Assembly: GCA_002989075.1 (NCBI GenBank)
Contig: PSQN01000017.1
Coordinates: forward strand, 310,001-374,000
Source: Arthonia radiata
Lineage: Eukaryota > Ascomycota > Arthoniomycetes > Arthoniales > Arthoniaceae
Direction of reading: 5' to 3'
Length of the DNA: 64,000 bases
The stretch's first letter is position 1, and each line of letters starts with the position of its first letter. A program made the position numbers and the translations under genes. The notes under the pieces were generated by a model that did no database searches, was not told the origin of the DNA, and was given only the letters and a program-made list of their open reading frames with translations. Below are positions 47,438 to 58,500 of this stretch, one piece after another.

Positions 47438-48133
47438 AGAAAGTGCATGGGTGGCAGGTGGGTGGTGTTAGGCGCGTATTTGGCAAAGGGTATGGATATG
47501 GGTATGGGTGGCTGTTTATGGGTTTAGTGGGTGCCTATATATTGGCTGCTAATGCACATACGTCTATGATTGACCTTATGTCGGCTTCATATCCAACGTC
47601 AAGATGCTCTGCCCTTCCAATTGATGTGTCTATTAGTCCAGGGCTGTTGGTATGGCAGGGTCTCTCGCGTGCGGTTCTCGAGACGGTCAATTTGGATATG
47701 CTCAACGACAGTCCAAAGACGCAACCTGCAACGTGTATTGAAAAGAAGAGTATATCCTCCAGCGATGCGTTTACTAAAGCATACTCAGCGTTTGGATACT
47801 TCGGGGAGTACTGATCCTACGCCTTTACTTGAAGTAAGGCACGGGGCGAGTGCACGACGATGCAGACTTTATTGGCTAAAAACAGACAACTTCTGCTTCA
47901 AACAGTCTTTCGATGAATGGTGAGAACCAAGTAAGATGTCCCGTCGCCATCGTTAAAATCATACAAATAAGCTGCGCTATGCATTGTGCGCCATACACCT
48001 GTACCATGCACATGTATCTCTTCTCGTACCCTCGTAAACCAAGGTAAAGAAGAACTCATCACGCTATGCCCATCGAATCCTTACAACCACAATGCGCGTC
48101 TCACGCGCATACTCAGCCCCACAGCATACAACA
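47438..48133. other. Convergent 3' region (696 bp)
   Basis: It lies between the ends of the ABC transporter and F-box genes. It starts with a G/T-rich tract. No gene is supported. Confidence 0.5.
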
Positions 48134-50869
48134 TCACCGCGGCTCCCCAAAATACCGACACGCCTCCTCGATCTCGCGATCCCCATTCGCAAAATCCCAC
48201 CCCACAATCACCGGCTCTTGACTACAACACACGATCCTCCTCGCATCGAACTGCAGCTTGAACACTCTGTTGTTCAAACTCGGCACCTGCCCAGCCGCTG
48301 CGGCCGCGACTTGATGGTGGTGGTGATGCGGGTGCGTATGATGGTGATGTGGGCGAGGCGCGCGGTTCATGGCTTGCCATTGCTGCAGTGTTTGGGCGTT
48401 CGGTCCAGCATTGGCGCCAACGCTTCCGGCTGATTGTGGTTGCGCGCCGGGCGGGCGAGGAGGGTGGTGGTGCGCGTGGGGGTTCGGGGCGATGGCGGGG
48501 CCTGCGATAGTAGGGATGGGTTGAGGTGGCTGCGGTGCGGCAGGGGGCACTGGCACGGTGGGCGCAGCGGGAGGAGGGGGCTGCTGGCGTGCTTGGGGAC
48601 CTAGACTGTCGAGGAGGGCCTGCCGGTGTTGCTGTTGTAGCTGAAGGAGCTGCCATTGGTTCTGCTGGAGGCGGTGGCGGAGATCGGGTTGCTGCTGTGC
48701 GACGAGGAGTTCTTCGCTTGCGTTGCGGCGGTGCGCGTCGAGGTGGAGCGGGCCGCGGCGCGCAGAGTTGCGAAGGGCTTCTTCTTGTCGCAGCTCCTTT
48801 GCGATGTACCAGCGGCCGGTCTTGTCGCGCCGCCAGATGATAAGCGTTTCGTCGTAGGAGCCGGATACGATCTTGGACCAGTGGGTGCCGCCGCCGCCCG
48901 GAGGTAATTTTGCGCCAATGACGTGCGGTTTCGAGAGGTCCTCAGCGGTGGGCTTAGCGGCGCCGTCGATGTCCATGCGCTGGGCTTGCTCTTCTACTGC
49001 TTTGTCGTTCGCACGGGCCTGTGCTTCCAGGTCGACGCCCTCGGCTTCGAAGTCACCGAACTCAGCTTGCACCGTGCGGACGAGGTTGCGATGGCCGTCC
49101 AGGAATGAAACTTCAGCTGCTGTGCTTGCGTCAAAGATACGCACGCTGTTGTCGCTACTGCCGCTGACTATGCGACGACCGTCGTACTGGATGCAAGCAA
49201 TCCCTTTCGTATGACCCGAGAAGACGCGTACGAGCTCGCCGGTCTTGATGTTCCAGAGCATGACTTTGCGGTCACCAGAAGCGGAAACAATCTCATGGTT
49301 GCGAATTTGGAGTGCGTTGACCGCGGCACCGTGGCCGTCAAAGGTCATTAGGTGAGTAAATGGCTCGAGCGGATCATGCTTGATTTCGGGGTGCAGAGTG
49401 AGCTCTTTGGTATCAATGATGTGTGTTGGATAGGTAGCATTGCGTGCTTCGCTCTTGTTTGGGTAATTGGAATCTGTGGGTGCGAGAGTGTTGCGATTCC
49501 AGACCTTGATCGTCTTGTCTTTGGAGCAAGTGACCAAGTATGTTTCGTCGAATCTTAGGTTCAAGACCGATTCTGAATGTGCGGAAGCCATGCGCTTGAT
49601 CATGCTGCCGTCAGAGAATCGCCAGATGATCACGTCTGCGTCGCTCCCACCTGATACAATGATATCTTGCTCCGGTCGCTCATCAAATTGGAGACACAGG
49701 ACAGAACCTGTGTGGCCTTCTAGAGATGGCAGCCTCAGTCGCTGTGTTCGCAAGTCCCACACTCGCACTGACTTGTCACGGCTTCCACTGACCAAGTGGT
49801 TGCCAGAGAACTGTACGGTGTATACACATTGCGTGTGCGTCTCTTCAGGATAGTCGATATGCGGCAATCGAAAGTTGATGAACTTGCCGCAGTACCAATT
49901 CCTTTCTAATCTCCTGCGTTGCGTGTATAGATACTGCCAGTTCAAGGTGGGGTGATCAAAGATAGGGTCCATAGTGAGGAGCTTCGAGAACCGTGGAAAT
50001 GATAGTGGCCGATTTGGAGGAGCTAATGGATTGCCGACGGGTGCATTGGGAACATCTAACATGTCCGTATCGCTAGCGAAAGGAGGTCTGGGGAGCGTTG
50101 CAGGTGGTACGCCAATATCCAGCAGCATGTCCGGTAGATCCAGCGTGCCTTCTGTGTCTCCCAAACTCTGCATGCTGGCGTGTCGCATGCTCATGCGTTG
50201 CTGATGTGCGTGTAAATGCTCTAGGATCGCTATTGTCTCTGATAAGTTTCGGCGCTTGTATGCCTTGGCCAGACTCTCTAAAGCCTGCATCTCAGGCACG
50301 TTGCATGCCCATCCCTCTTTGAGAAACAGCTGTCGCCAGAGTCGCGGATCATGTGCGCGGTGCTTCCACGCTCGCGACGCCAGAGCGGCGATACATAGCG
50401 ACTTCGGCTGGAGGTGCTCAAAGATCTGCGAGATGATCTCTTGCGGAAGACAGGCGACAGGGTCGAAGTGAAGGCGATGGTTGGCTTCGCGAACGAGCTC
50501 CGAGACGACCGATGTAGGCAGAGAATGCATCAGCTCCCGTGCGATGATCGCCCTGAGCTCGACGGGCTGGGATAATAGCCATTGTCTGGCAGCGGTCTCA
50601 TGCGGTCGGACGCTGCTGCTGTCCCTCTGATCATTTTCGCTCTCGTCATCAGGCTGTCGCGGCTCTTCCGAGTATCCCTCGTCGACGCGAAAAGGACTAG
50701 GAGCAGCGCCTCGGTCTGGGACTGAGGGATTAGGCTTTGTGTATCTCACGTAGGGTGGTGCTGAAGCGCCAGCAACGTCGAGATCGTCTTCGTCGTCCGA
50801 AGAGATTGTGGACATGGCTGTGTTCTCGGATATATGGGAGACCCTGGAGAGACGTGGGTCGAGGGCCAT
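48134..50869 (-). CDS. F-box/WD40 protein (SCF substrate receptor)
   Basis: Predicted substrate receptor of an SCF ubiquitin ligase: the F-box binds Skp1 and the WD40 propeller binds phosphorylated targets. The single exon encodes 911 residues. Residues 1-95 are acidic and disordered. The F-box is at about 134-180 (FDPVACLPQEIISQIFEHLQ), and WD repeats run from about 345 (LVSGSRDKSVRVWDL, VTCSKDKTIKVWN, IVSASGDRKVMLWNI, RIVSGSSDNSVRIFD, IVSGSYDETLIIWRR). A Gln/Pro/His-rich insert then runs for about 150-170 residues, before a final strand (FKLQFDARRIVCCSQEPVIVGWDF) that probably closes the propeller. It resembles the large filamentous-fungal FWD-1 type, but I cannot exclude other F-box/WD families (Pof, Met30-like). 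No gene symbol is given. Confidence 0.85.
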   Translation of the reverse strand: MALDPRLSRVSHISENTAMSTISSDDEDDLDVAGASAPPYVRYTKPNPSVPDRGAAPSPFRVDEGYSEEPRQPDDESENDQRDSSSVRPHETAARQWLLSQPVELRAIIARELMHSLPTSVVSELVREANHRLHFDPVACLPQEIISQIFEHLQPKSLCIAALASRAWKHRAHDPRLWRQLFLKEGWACNVPEMQALESLAKAYKRRNLSETIAILEHLHAHQQRMSMRHASMQSLGDTEGTLDLPDMLLDIGVPPATLPRPPFASDTDMLDVPNAPVGNPLAPPNRPLSFPRFSKLLTMDPIFDHPTLNWQYLYTQRRRLERNWYCGKFINFRLPHIDYPEETHTQCVYTVQFSGNHLVSGSRDKSVRVWDLRTQRLRLPSLEGHTGSVLCLQFDERPEQDIIVSGGSDADVIIWRFSDGSMIKRMASAHSESVLNLRFDETYLVTCSKDKTIKVWNRNTLAPTDSNYPNKSEARNATYPTHIIDTKELTLHPEIKHDPLEPFTHLMTFDGHGAAVNALQIRNHEIVSASGDRKVMLWNIKTGELVRVFSGHTKGIACIQYDGRRIVSGSSDNSVRIFDASTAAEVSFLDGHRNLVRTVQAEFGDFEAEGVDLEAQARANDKAVEEQAQRMDIDGAAKPTAEDLSKPHVIGAKLPPGGGGTHWSKIVSGSYDETLIIWRRDKTGRWYIAKELRQEEALRNSARRGPLHLDAHRRNASEELLVAQQQPDLRHRLQQNQWQLLQLQQQHRQALLDSLGPQARQQPPPPAAPTVPVPPAAPQPPQPIPTIAGPAIAPNPHAHHHPPRPPGAQPQSAGSVGANAGPNAQTLQQWQAMNRAPRPHHHHTHPHHHHHQVAAAAAGQVPSLNNRVFKLQFDARRIVCCSQEPVIVGWDFANGDREIEEACRYFGEPR

Positions 50870-51750
50870 TTGAATTGTGTTGCGACTGTGTACTGAACAA
50901 AGGGCGAGACGGGGAAGGCGGAAGTGATTGTTTGGGTGGGAGGAGGCACTGTCAGGCTAGGTGTGACGATCTTGGATCGACATGCAGGGAGGTGTTGGAT
51001 TGAAGGGATGGTCACAAACCACGTGCCGGGTTGCTTCGTAAGTGCCGAAGTATCTTCTGGGGAAGCTTGAGTCAGCGATGAGAAGGAGAGAGGAGAGGCT
51101 TATGTATGGCAATGGAAGTGGATAGAGATGAGACGAAGAGAGATCAGGTGGACAGTCACTCCCAATGAGCAGGGCGATGAGAACAGCAGTGAAAGCCCCA
51201 AAGCAACCCCCAGAGCAAGCCCCAAGAAAGCCCCGAAGGAGAGATATGAGACAAGAGACGAGGGGTGACCGGTAGGGCTTAGCTCGAGTTAGGGCTGCTT
51301 AGGGCGGCGCTAAGTCGCATTCTCATAGGGCTGACCCAACATGGGAGGGAGAAACAAGTGCAAAGAGACACTCCCACCACCACAAGGAGACAACCTAACT
51401 CCCTCGCCTTGTTACGCTGCGTTTCGTCCCATCCTTGCTCATAGTCTTGCCCACTTCCGCACCCGCTACCATCCTCATCGCCTCCTATCGCTTATCCGAG
51501 GGATCAAGTGCCTATACTTCCCTTCCTTCAACGCCCCAGTCCCGCCCCTCCACCGCACCTGGCTACTTCCTTTGACGCCTCCTCTGCATCAACTGCCCTG
51601 TCTTGGCTTCCAACCATCTGCCTGCCGCTCCATGACCACTTTCTTCCACGCCACACCTCATCACGGCGCTGCAGGCAGCAGCCTTTGTGCAGCGTCCACG
51701 TCCCACACCTTCTTTCAGCAGCGCGCGCCGCTGGCACTCTCTCTTGAAAG
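50870..51750. promoter_or_regulatory. Divergent promoter region, F-box gene / CDC24
   Basis: 881 bp between the divergent start codons. Near 51,190-51,240 lie short imperfect repeats of an AAGCCCC unit, and 51,480-51,740 is pyrimidine-rich leader toward CDC24. Two isolated TTAGGG words near 51,290 are not a telomere tract. No gene is seen. Confidence 0.5.
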
Positions 51751-54700
51751 ATGAACGCGCATCTTGTCCGCACGCATACTGCCCCTGCTGGTCCTCCACA
51801 ATCACGACTCCAACCTTCCAGCAGCTCCACCAGTATACACCAAGCGAATCACCATGACTCCGCCAACTCGACCAATTCCCAACCTTCGCGCGCTTCTGAC
51901 TCCACCAACAACACCTCTACTTCCACACTTTTTTCATTTCCCCCCTCGTCCATATCATCCGGATCGACCATTGTGGCCAGTGGAGGACATGTGCAAGCGA
52001 CGGACAATGTCATCAATCGTATCGCCGACAAGAACGAGTCGCTATTTCAGATGTGTATGACTCTAAGAAATCGCTTGAATGGTGTTCCTGGATTCGAGGA
52101 TCAATGTCTAGAAGTCGAAGATGAACTTGAGGATGATGCGAGTGACCCGGTGCTCGTCCTGTGGAACGTGTTCCGGAAGGGTTATCCGCTTATGCACATC
52201 TACAATCTCTTGAACCCCAAAGACCCAATTTCAATAGATGAAACCAAAATCCTCGAGAAGAAACGATCACAAATGGCGGCGTACAAGTTCACGCAGGCTT
52301 GCATCCAGACTTTGAATTTTGCGCAACAAGACTGTTACATGACGACTGATTTAAAAGGGTCGGAGAGGGAAGTAAACATGGCGGGCTTTGTCAAGGTGAA
52401 TTCTGACACCGTGCTTTTGCCAACTTCTAAGGAGAATCAACGCTTACGAGATTGAAATAGGTCATCAGCCAAGTGAGGCGCGTCACTGATATCATGGTCG
52501 CGCGGGGTATTCTTCACGCGCCAGGTGAGGCTGACGGTCTCTCTGTTGCTGGGTCAACTGTAAAAATGACCCACAGAGATCACGTCATAGACGAGCTCGT
52601 GCGCACAGAACGAACCTACGTGCAACATTTGGAGCTCCTGCAAGCTTTCGAGAAGCACGTCAAACAATCCGGCACCATCACTGGCGACGTGGTGCACTCG
52701 ATCTTTCTCAATCTCGACGATCTGCTGGAGTTTCAGCGAAGATTCCTCGTCAGAGTGGAGCAAGTCAACGCGCAACCGATAGACGTCCAAAACTGGGGCC
52801 GACTGTTCTATCATTACTCGAAGGTTACCAACGAGGCAGACAAGCCCAAGGACTTCCGAGTGTACGAGCCTTTCATCGAAAATCAGAAGCACTGCGAGGA
52901 TACCACAATGAAGGAGTTCGAGAAGCTCCGATTAGCTGGCGGACCCCCCGAATTACAACAGATGGTGGAGTCGCCAACACATCTGACTTCTTTCCTACTC
53001 AAGCCGTTCCAAAGACTGTCAAAGTACCCGCTGCTATTGAGAGAACTCAAAGACAAGTCAGGACTTGCAGATGACGATGAGCGGAAGCAAGAGCTGACAT
53101 TGGCAATCGAGTCGGTCATCGCCGTGCTGCAGCGAACGAACGCAGTTCTGGACAAGGAAGAGAGAGACGAGGCTGTCAAGGAGCTCAAGGGACAAGTCGA
53201 AGATTGGAAACACCATCGTGTAGAAGCTTTCGGCGAACTGCTTCTATATGGCACACACACTGTTGTTAAAGGTGATCCCACTAAGGACAGCGAGCGCGAG
53301 GTGAGTGTTGATGTTGTGAACGCCGCATTGCAGCGAATCGGGACTAACGCGGAGCAGTATCGCATGTATCTTTTCGAGAAAATCCTCCTCTGCTGCAAGG
53401 AGATCAACCCAAACAAGCCGAAAAATAAGGTTCGAACACCGACACCTGCTCTCAAGAACGGCAAGCCACGGTTACAACTGAAGGGTCGCATTTTCATGCA
53501 AAACGTCACGGAGACAAAGTACTCCACAAGACCGGGACAGTACACCTGCAAAATCTTCTGGCGTGGCGATGACACGATTGAGAGCTTTTTCATTCGATTC
53601 TCACAAGAAGACATCATGAAGAAATGGACTGGCCGTATAGAAACTCAAAGACGCGTCTGCCATGAGCAAGCGCGCATGCAGCAGAACGCATCAGATACAA
53701 CTTTCAACTTTATGAGGGACAAGCAACTCACAAACCCGTATATTGAGAACGAGGACGAAGATGGCGGCTATGAAGGATCAAACTCGTCGCAGCAATGGTC
53801 AAGAAACGCATCAAGTACCAGCATACAATCTCGACAGAGATCGGGCACGGGAGGCAGCAATTATGGTCGCGCCGAGAGACCGGTCATACCGTCGAGCAGC
53901 ATGCCAAAAGGTGGCTTGACAGTGTCTACGCAGACAGCGGGTATGGTCAGTCCGGCCGAGAGCAATAAGGGTGTTTCATACTTCTCGCCTGGCGGAGACT
54001 CGCCGAATTCATCGAGGGCAAGCACAGCGTCTTCAATGCTGGGGTTTCCAAGACAGCCAGTGCCTCAGCAGCCCTGGCAAGGCCCTGATCAGCGGTACAC
54101 TGCACCTGCAAGGGATCCGCATGGCAACTATTATGACGGATATGGTGTCAAGCTAACGGGCCGACATGCACAAGAATTGGCAGCGATTAGGAATCGATCC
54201 ATGAGCACCAGTTCAGACACGACACGGCGAACGAATCAAAATGCGCCCCCAGTTCCATCTGTACCACAAAACCTGCTGAACGGCAACTCGCATGTAAACC
54301 GAAGTCAGACTAACTCTCCGATCGCACCCGATAACTATTCGAAACCGCCTGGTGGATACGGTCGCAATTATCATGACAATGCATACGGCAGGCATCCGTC
54401 AGAAGAACCCATGTCGCATGATCCACCGGGCCTCACACCGTTATCCATCCAAACCTCTGGCGCTGCATCGCCTCCGCTGGGTTCTGCGACCACGCTTACG
54501 CCCTTGACGCCGTCGCAGCTCAAGGTGAAGGTTAAAGTTCCGACGGAAGGGAGCACGATGATGCTCGTCGTGAGCAACAACATCTCGTTTGACTCACTGA
54601 AAGACCGAATAGACGCAAAGCTCCAGCGGATCACGAATGCATCGCTAGCTTCCGGGACGGTCAAGCTCAAGTATTTATATGATGACGAGTTTATCAGCAT

Positions 54701-54809
54701 TCAGACCGACGAGGATGTCCAGACGGCCTTTGAGACTTGGCGAGAGGAGATGCAAGAGGCTGGCAACCAATTTGGTGAGATCGAACTGTTCTGTCATCCG
54801 ACGAGGTGA
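51751..54809 (+). CDS. CDC24: Cdc42 guanine-nucleotide exchange factor Cdc24/Scd1
   Basis: Rho-GEF that activates Cdc42 for polarity, budding and hyphal growth. Two exons (51751-52395, 52461-54809), with a 65-nt intron (GTGAAT...AATAG) placed so that GFVK joins VISQVRRVTDI, give 997 residues. Domain order matches the family: disordered N-terminus (1-80), CDC24 calponin-like domain (about 95-240; NVFRKGYPL, KFTQACIQ), DH domain (about 255-440; ELVRTERTYVQHLELL, LLKPFQRLSKYPLLL), PH domain (about 470-610; YLFEKILLCC), Ser/Asn-rich linker, and C-terminal PB1 domain (about 905-997) with the OPCA motif YLYDDEFISIQTDEDVQTAF that binds the Bem1 scaffold. The start at 51751 is the first ATG of the frame. 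Confidence 0.93.
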
Positions 54810-55550
54810 AACGAGCGTACTCATGGAGGATATGTATGGCATCTGGTACCAGATGCAGACGACTATGAGAAGGTGTCTGAATCAAGGAATAGCTTTGGGC
54901 AGCTAGAGGATCAGATGGGCAAGCAACGATATCTATACCACCACCAAGCCGGACTGTGGACCATGGGTACCGACTGGATAGAGGCGCCACGCTTCGCTTG
55001 CTCGACGAGGTGACGGCCGACATATGATTCACAGAGACACACGATGCCAACATGGCAATAGCGAAGAAGACGTGACGGTCAAGGCTCACGGGCCTGATGA
55101 GATTGGAGAGCGTAGATGACTTATGAAGACATGAACGACCGGACTATACGAAGGAAGAGGGCTGGCTTTCTCATTTCTGCAGATGCGAGAGGCGCACGCC
55201 TCTTCGTGGCATTTTATATCTATCATATCTCGATGGGTACATTACATCTACGAATGACATGCTTATCACTCAGCTTGAGTTCTTACATCATGGCTCAGCT
55301 CGTGTGCAACTACCTTGCAGACTTCTTTAGGCTTCGAGCAAGAACGTGTCTTTGATGTAGAACAGTGGATAGCAATTGACTAGAATGCTTGCTTTATTAC
55401 TATTTCGCTGCAGGCTTGCGTCGATGCAGAGTACGCAGCAGACGGACGCTTGCGCACAGCACTGACGGCTTTGAGATGGTAAGTGCGAAATGCAGTCAGC
55501 TTGAAAAAGGCGTATGCCTGAGTCTCGTAGATTGTCAACGTCTGACGCGG
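54810..55550. other. Convergent 3' region (741 bp)
   Basis: Between the ends of CDC24 and RAD2. Contains 3' untranslated sequence only, as far as can be seen; the short frames lack coding character. Confidence 0.5.
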
Positions 55551-58500
55551 TTACTTTGTCGTCTTCTTCCGCTTCGTCTGCTTCGTGTGCCTGCCCTTGC
55601 CCTTGCTTTTGCGCTTCGGTTTCTCCTCCTCGAAAGCGCTGCCGGAATCGTCATCGCCCTCATCTTCTCCGTCCGCAGCCCGACCATTGGTTTTCGCCTT
55701 CTTCCCACCGCTCGTCGTCCCCTTAGCAATAGCTCCACCATCGCCCCCATCAACATCCTCTCTCCTCTTCGGCACGGCCATCCCAGCTGTCCCATCAACA
55801 GCACTCCCACTCCTCGCAATGATCGCCTCCTCCTCCTTATCCCCCACAACCCCTCTCTTCCTACTCCTCGCCCGCTCTGCCATCTTCTCCAGCGCCGCTT
55901 CCATCCGCCTACTCTTCCCTTCCGCTCTCACCCTCGGCGCGAACGCCCCCGCGCCAACTCCCTGATTACCACCCAGGAACGCCGTAATGTTCGCCTGCGT
56001 CCCCTCGTTCTCGCGGCGGTTCATGTCGCGTATCACCGGCACGAGCACCTCGTCCGTCCGATCCGGCGTCCACCCAATCGTCGCCATCAGGAAGCTGCGC
56101 AGCGCGTCCAGATCCGGGAGGCCCCACTGGAACGTCGAGGGGTCTGCGTCGACCTCCGGCTTCAGGTACGCAAGGTCGACGCGCTGGTCTGGGAAAGACG
56201 GCGGGAGAAACAGCTTCGTAGCTTGTTTCTTGAATTTTTTTTTGAATGCGTTTTTCTTGTCTTCGTCGGTTAGGGTGTTGCCTTGTTGGAGACCTTGGAA
56301 CCACTCTCTGAACCCCCCGAGGCCCTCGGGGAACTCTGTCAGGATCTCCAGAGCGGTGACGGGGCCCACGCCGGGGATGCCCTCGGTGTAGTCGGAGCCT
56401 AGGAGATGGGCGATCGCGATCATCTTGCGGCGCGTGAGGTCGAAGTCCCGCTCGAGATCGGAGGCGAGATAGCACTCTACGAATTTGGCTTGGTTGAACA
56501 TGTTCTTGTAGATGCGCGTCCCGCCGAAGAGGAAGATGTCGGAGTCGTCGGTCACGATACCGTCGACGAGGCCCAGTGCCACGAGTTCGGCACATTGCGC
56601 TTCGGCTTCCATTGGCGCCGTGATATAGGGGAGTCCAAAAAGCCGGAGAAGCTGCTGGCACTCTTGGATCATAATCGTGGTGACTTCGTCGGCGTCTCGG
56701 CGGTCTTTCTTTTGTTGAGAGCGCAGGGCTTTCAGCTCGGCTTCGTAGTCGGCGATATTCTGTTGTGGGGTCTTGGTGTTGAAGTTGGAAGTGAAGCGGG
56801 CGTGCTCCTCGGCTTCGGCGGCGAGGGACGCCATGAGATCGTCGTCGGAATCATTGTCGGAGAAGGGGAGGTCGACGTCGAAGTTGGCGGGGTGAGGTTG
56901 TTCGGCTTGATGCGCTGTGCCAGAGGCGGGGATGGTGGCGGGTGGGGGAGTGGGTGAGGCATCTTCGGCGGCAGTAGAGGGTAGTGGTGTAGTAATTGTG
57001 TTAACTTGATCGGAGCCATCGAGAAGGTCGGCTTCGGTGGGGATATAGAGATCCTCAGGCGTTGGGGAACGATCTGACTGTCCTTTAGATGGGGATTGTT
57101 GGCTCTGATGGAACGTTTTGTTGTCTTCACGTTCTTTGGTTTGACTATCGAGGTTGCCTTCGCCCTGACCTGCTCCCCATTGCTCGAGCTCTGCCTCGTC
57201 CGGTATATACATATCGTCTGCAGAAGGAGAGCGTGTTGTAGCTGGGACCTCACCTTCGCCTGTACCTGTTGGTAAAGAAGGCGATGCAGTCTTCTGGCGC
57301 TTCGCAGGGGGTGCATCCTCGTGATCACTAGCTTCCCACTCGACCTCCTCATCGGAACGCTCTTCGTCTTCCATGAACGACGCTAGTCCTCGTTTTGGGG
57401 CTGCAGACGTTTGACCTGGCTCGTCGTTACGACGGGTGGCCTGTGGTGGTGCTTCGACTTGCTTCTTTTCCGCCGCGTCTGCGGTGTCCTTTATGGTAGT
57501 CTTGTCGGCAGGTGTAGGTACAAAGGAGCTTTGTGACTCCTCAGGTGGTTCAACTCTCACGCGTTCTGCCATGTCCCCAAATCGTATCTCGGGATCAATA
57601 ACCTCAGCATCTTCCATTTGCTCACTTGCCTTTGCATCAACGCCATCCTCGTCCTCACTAGACTCAACTATGATGGGATCTTTGTTCCCTTCATCAGTAG
57701 CGTCCAGGTCGATGATTTCGTTCGTCTCCTCCTTGCGAAGCCTCGGAGCAGGTGGTCGGAACATGGCCTCGTCTTCTGCTGCTTGTCGTGCTTGTTCTCT
57801 CTCATGTGCAGCGATCTCCCGTTGAGCATCCATGCCTTTCTCTACATCACCAGCGAACCACGGCGGAGCTGGCTTAGCAGAATCCTCATCATCTTGTTTT
57901 CCTGAATCTTTGACAAAACCTCCCGCGCTGTCCTCTTCAATCTGCTTCATCTTCTTTTTACCGAGCAGCGACGTCCCAAGATCAAGCTTTTCAAATGGTA
58001 AAGGCCCCGAAGACTTCTGCTGCGGTGTTGCAGAAGATACAACAGGATTTGATTGCTTCCGACGTTGCTCTCCTTCCCGACTCGGCGGCGAGACCGGGCT
58101 TTTAGACCTATACTTTGACTGACGCGACTCTGCTAGTGCACCCTGGAAATCCATTGTATCCCCCTCGCTATCGCTCTCCTCTTCGACGTTGGTCGTCGCG
58201 GCGGGCTTGGGAGCCGCACGATGCGCCCGGGCGTTAGCTATGCTCGCGACAGACCCTTTCGAATGGGCGAAAGGCGCGGTTTGAGGGGCTCGTTGTTGCT
58301 TGGGCAGCTTAGGGGCCCGCTTCTTCTCTGGGACGGGAACATCATCCGCGCTCTCCAATGACATTGCGATGGCGATTTGCAATCGCGCTTCTTCGTCCTC
58401 GCTGTCCTCGGATTCACTACTTGCTTGAGCCGCAGCAATGTTGTCTTCGGCTACGAACAATGAGTTCTCGTCCTCTTGCGGTGCTGCAGTAGAACCTTGA

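Noticed and set aside
51284-51320. TTAGGG words resembling telomere repeats
   Set aside because: Only two isolated, non-tandem copies between two housekeeping genes; not an interstitial telomere tract.
55389-56273. 294-residue plus-strand frame
   Set aside because: It overlaps the RAD2 C-terminus in antisense and is Arg/Leu/Pro-rich without any domain.
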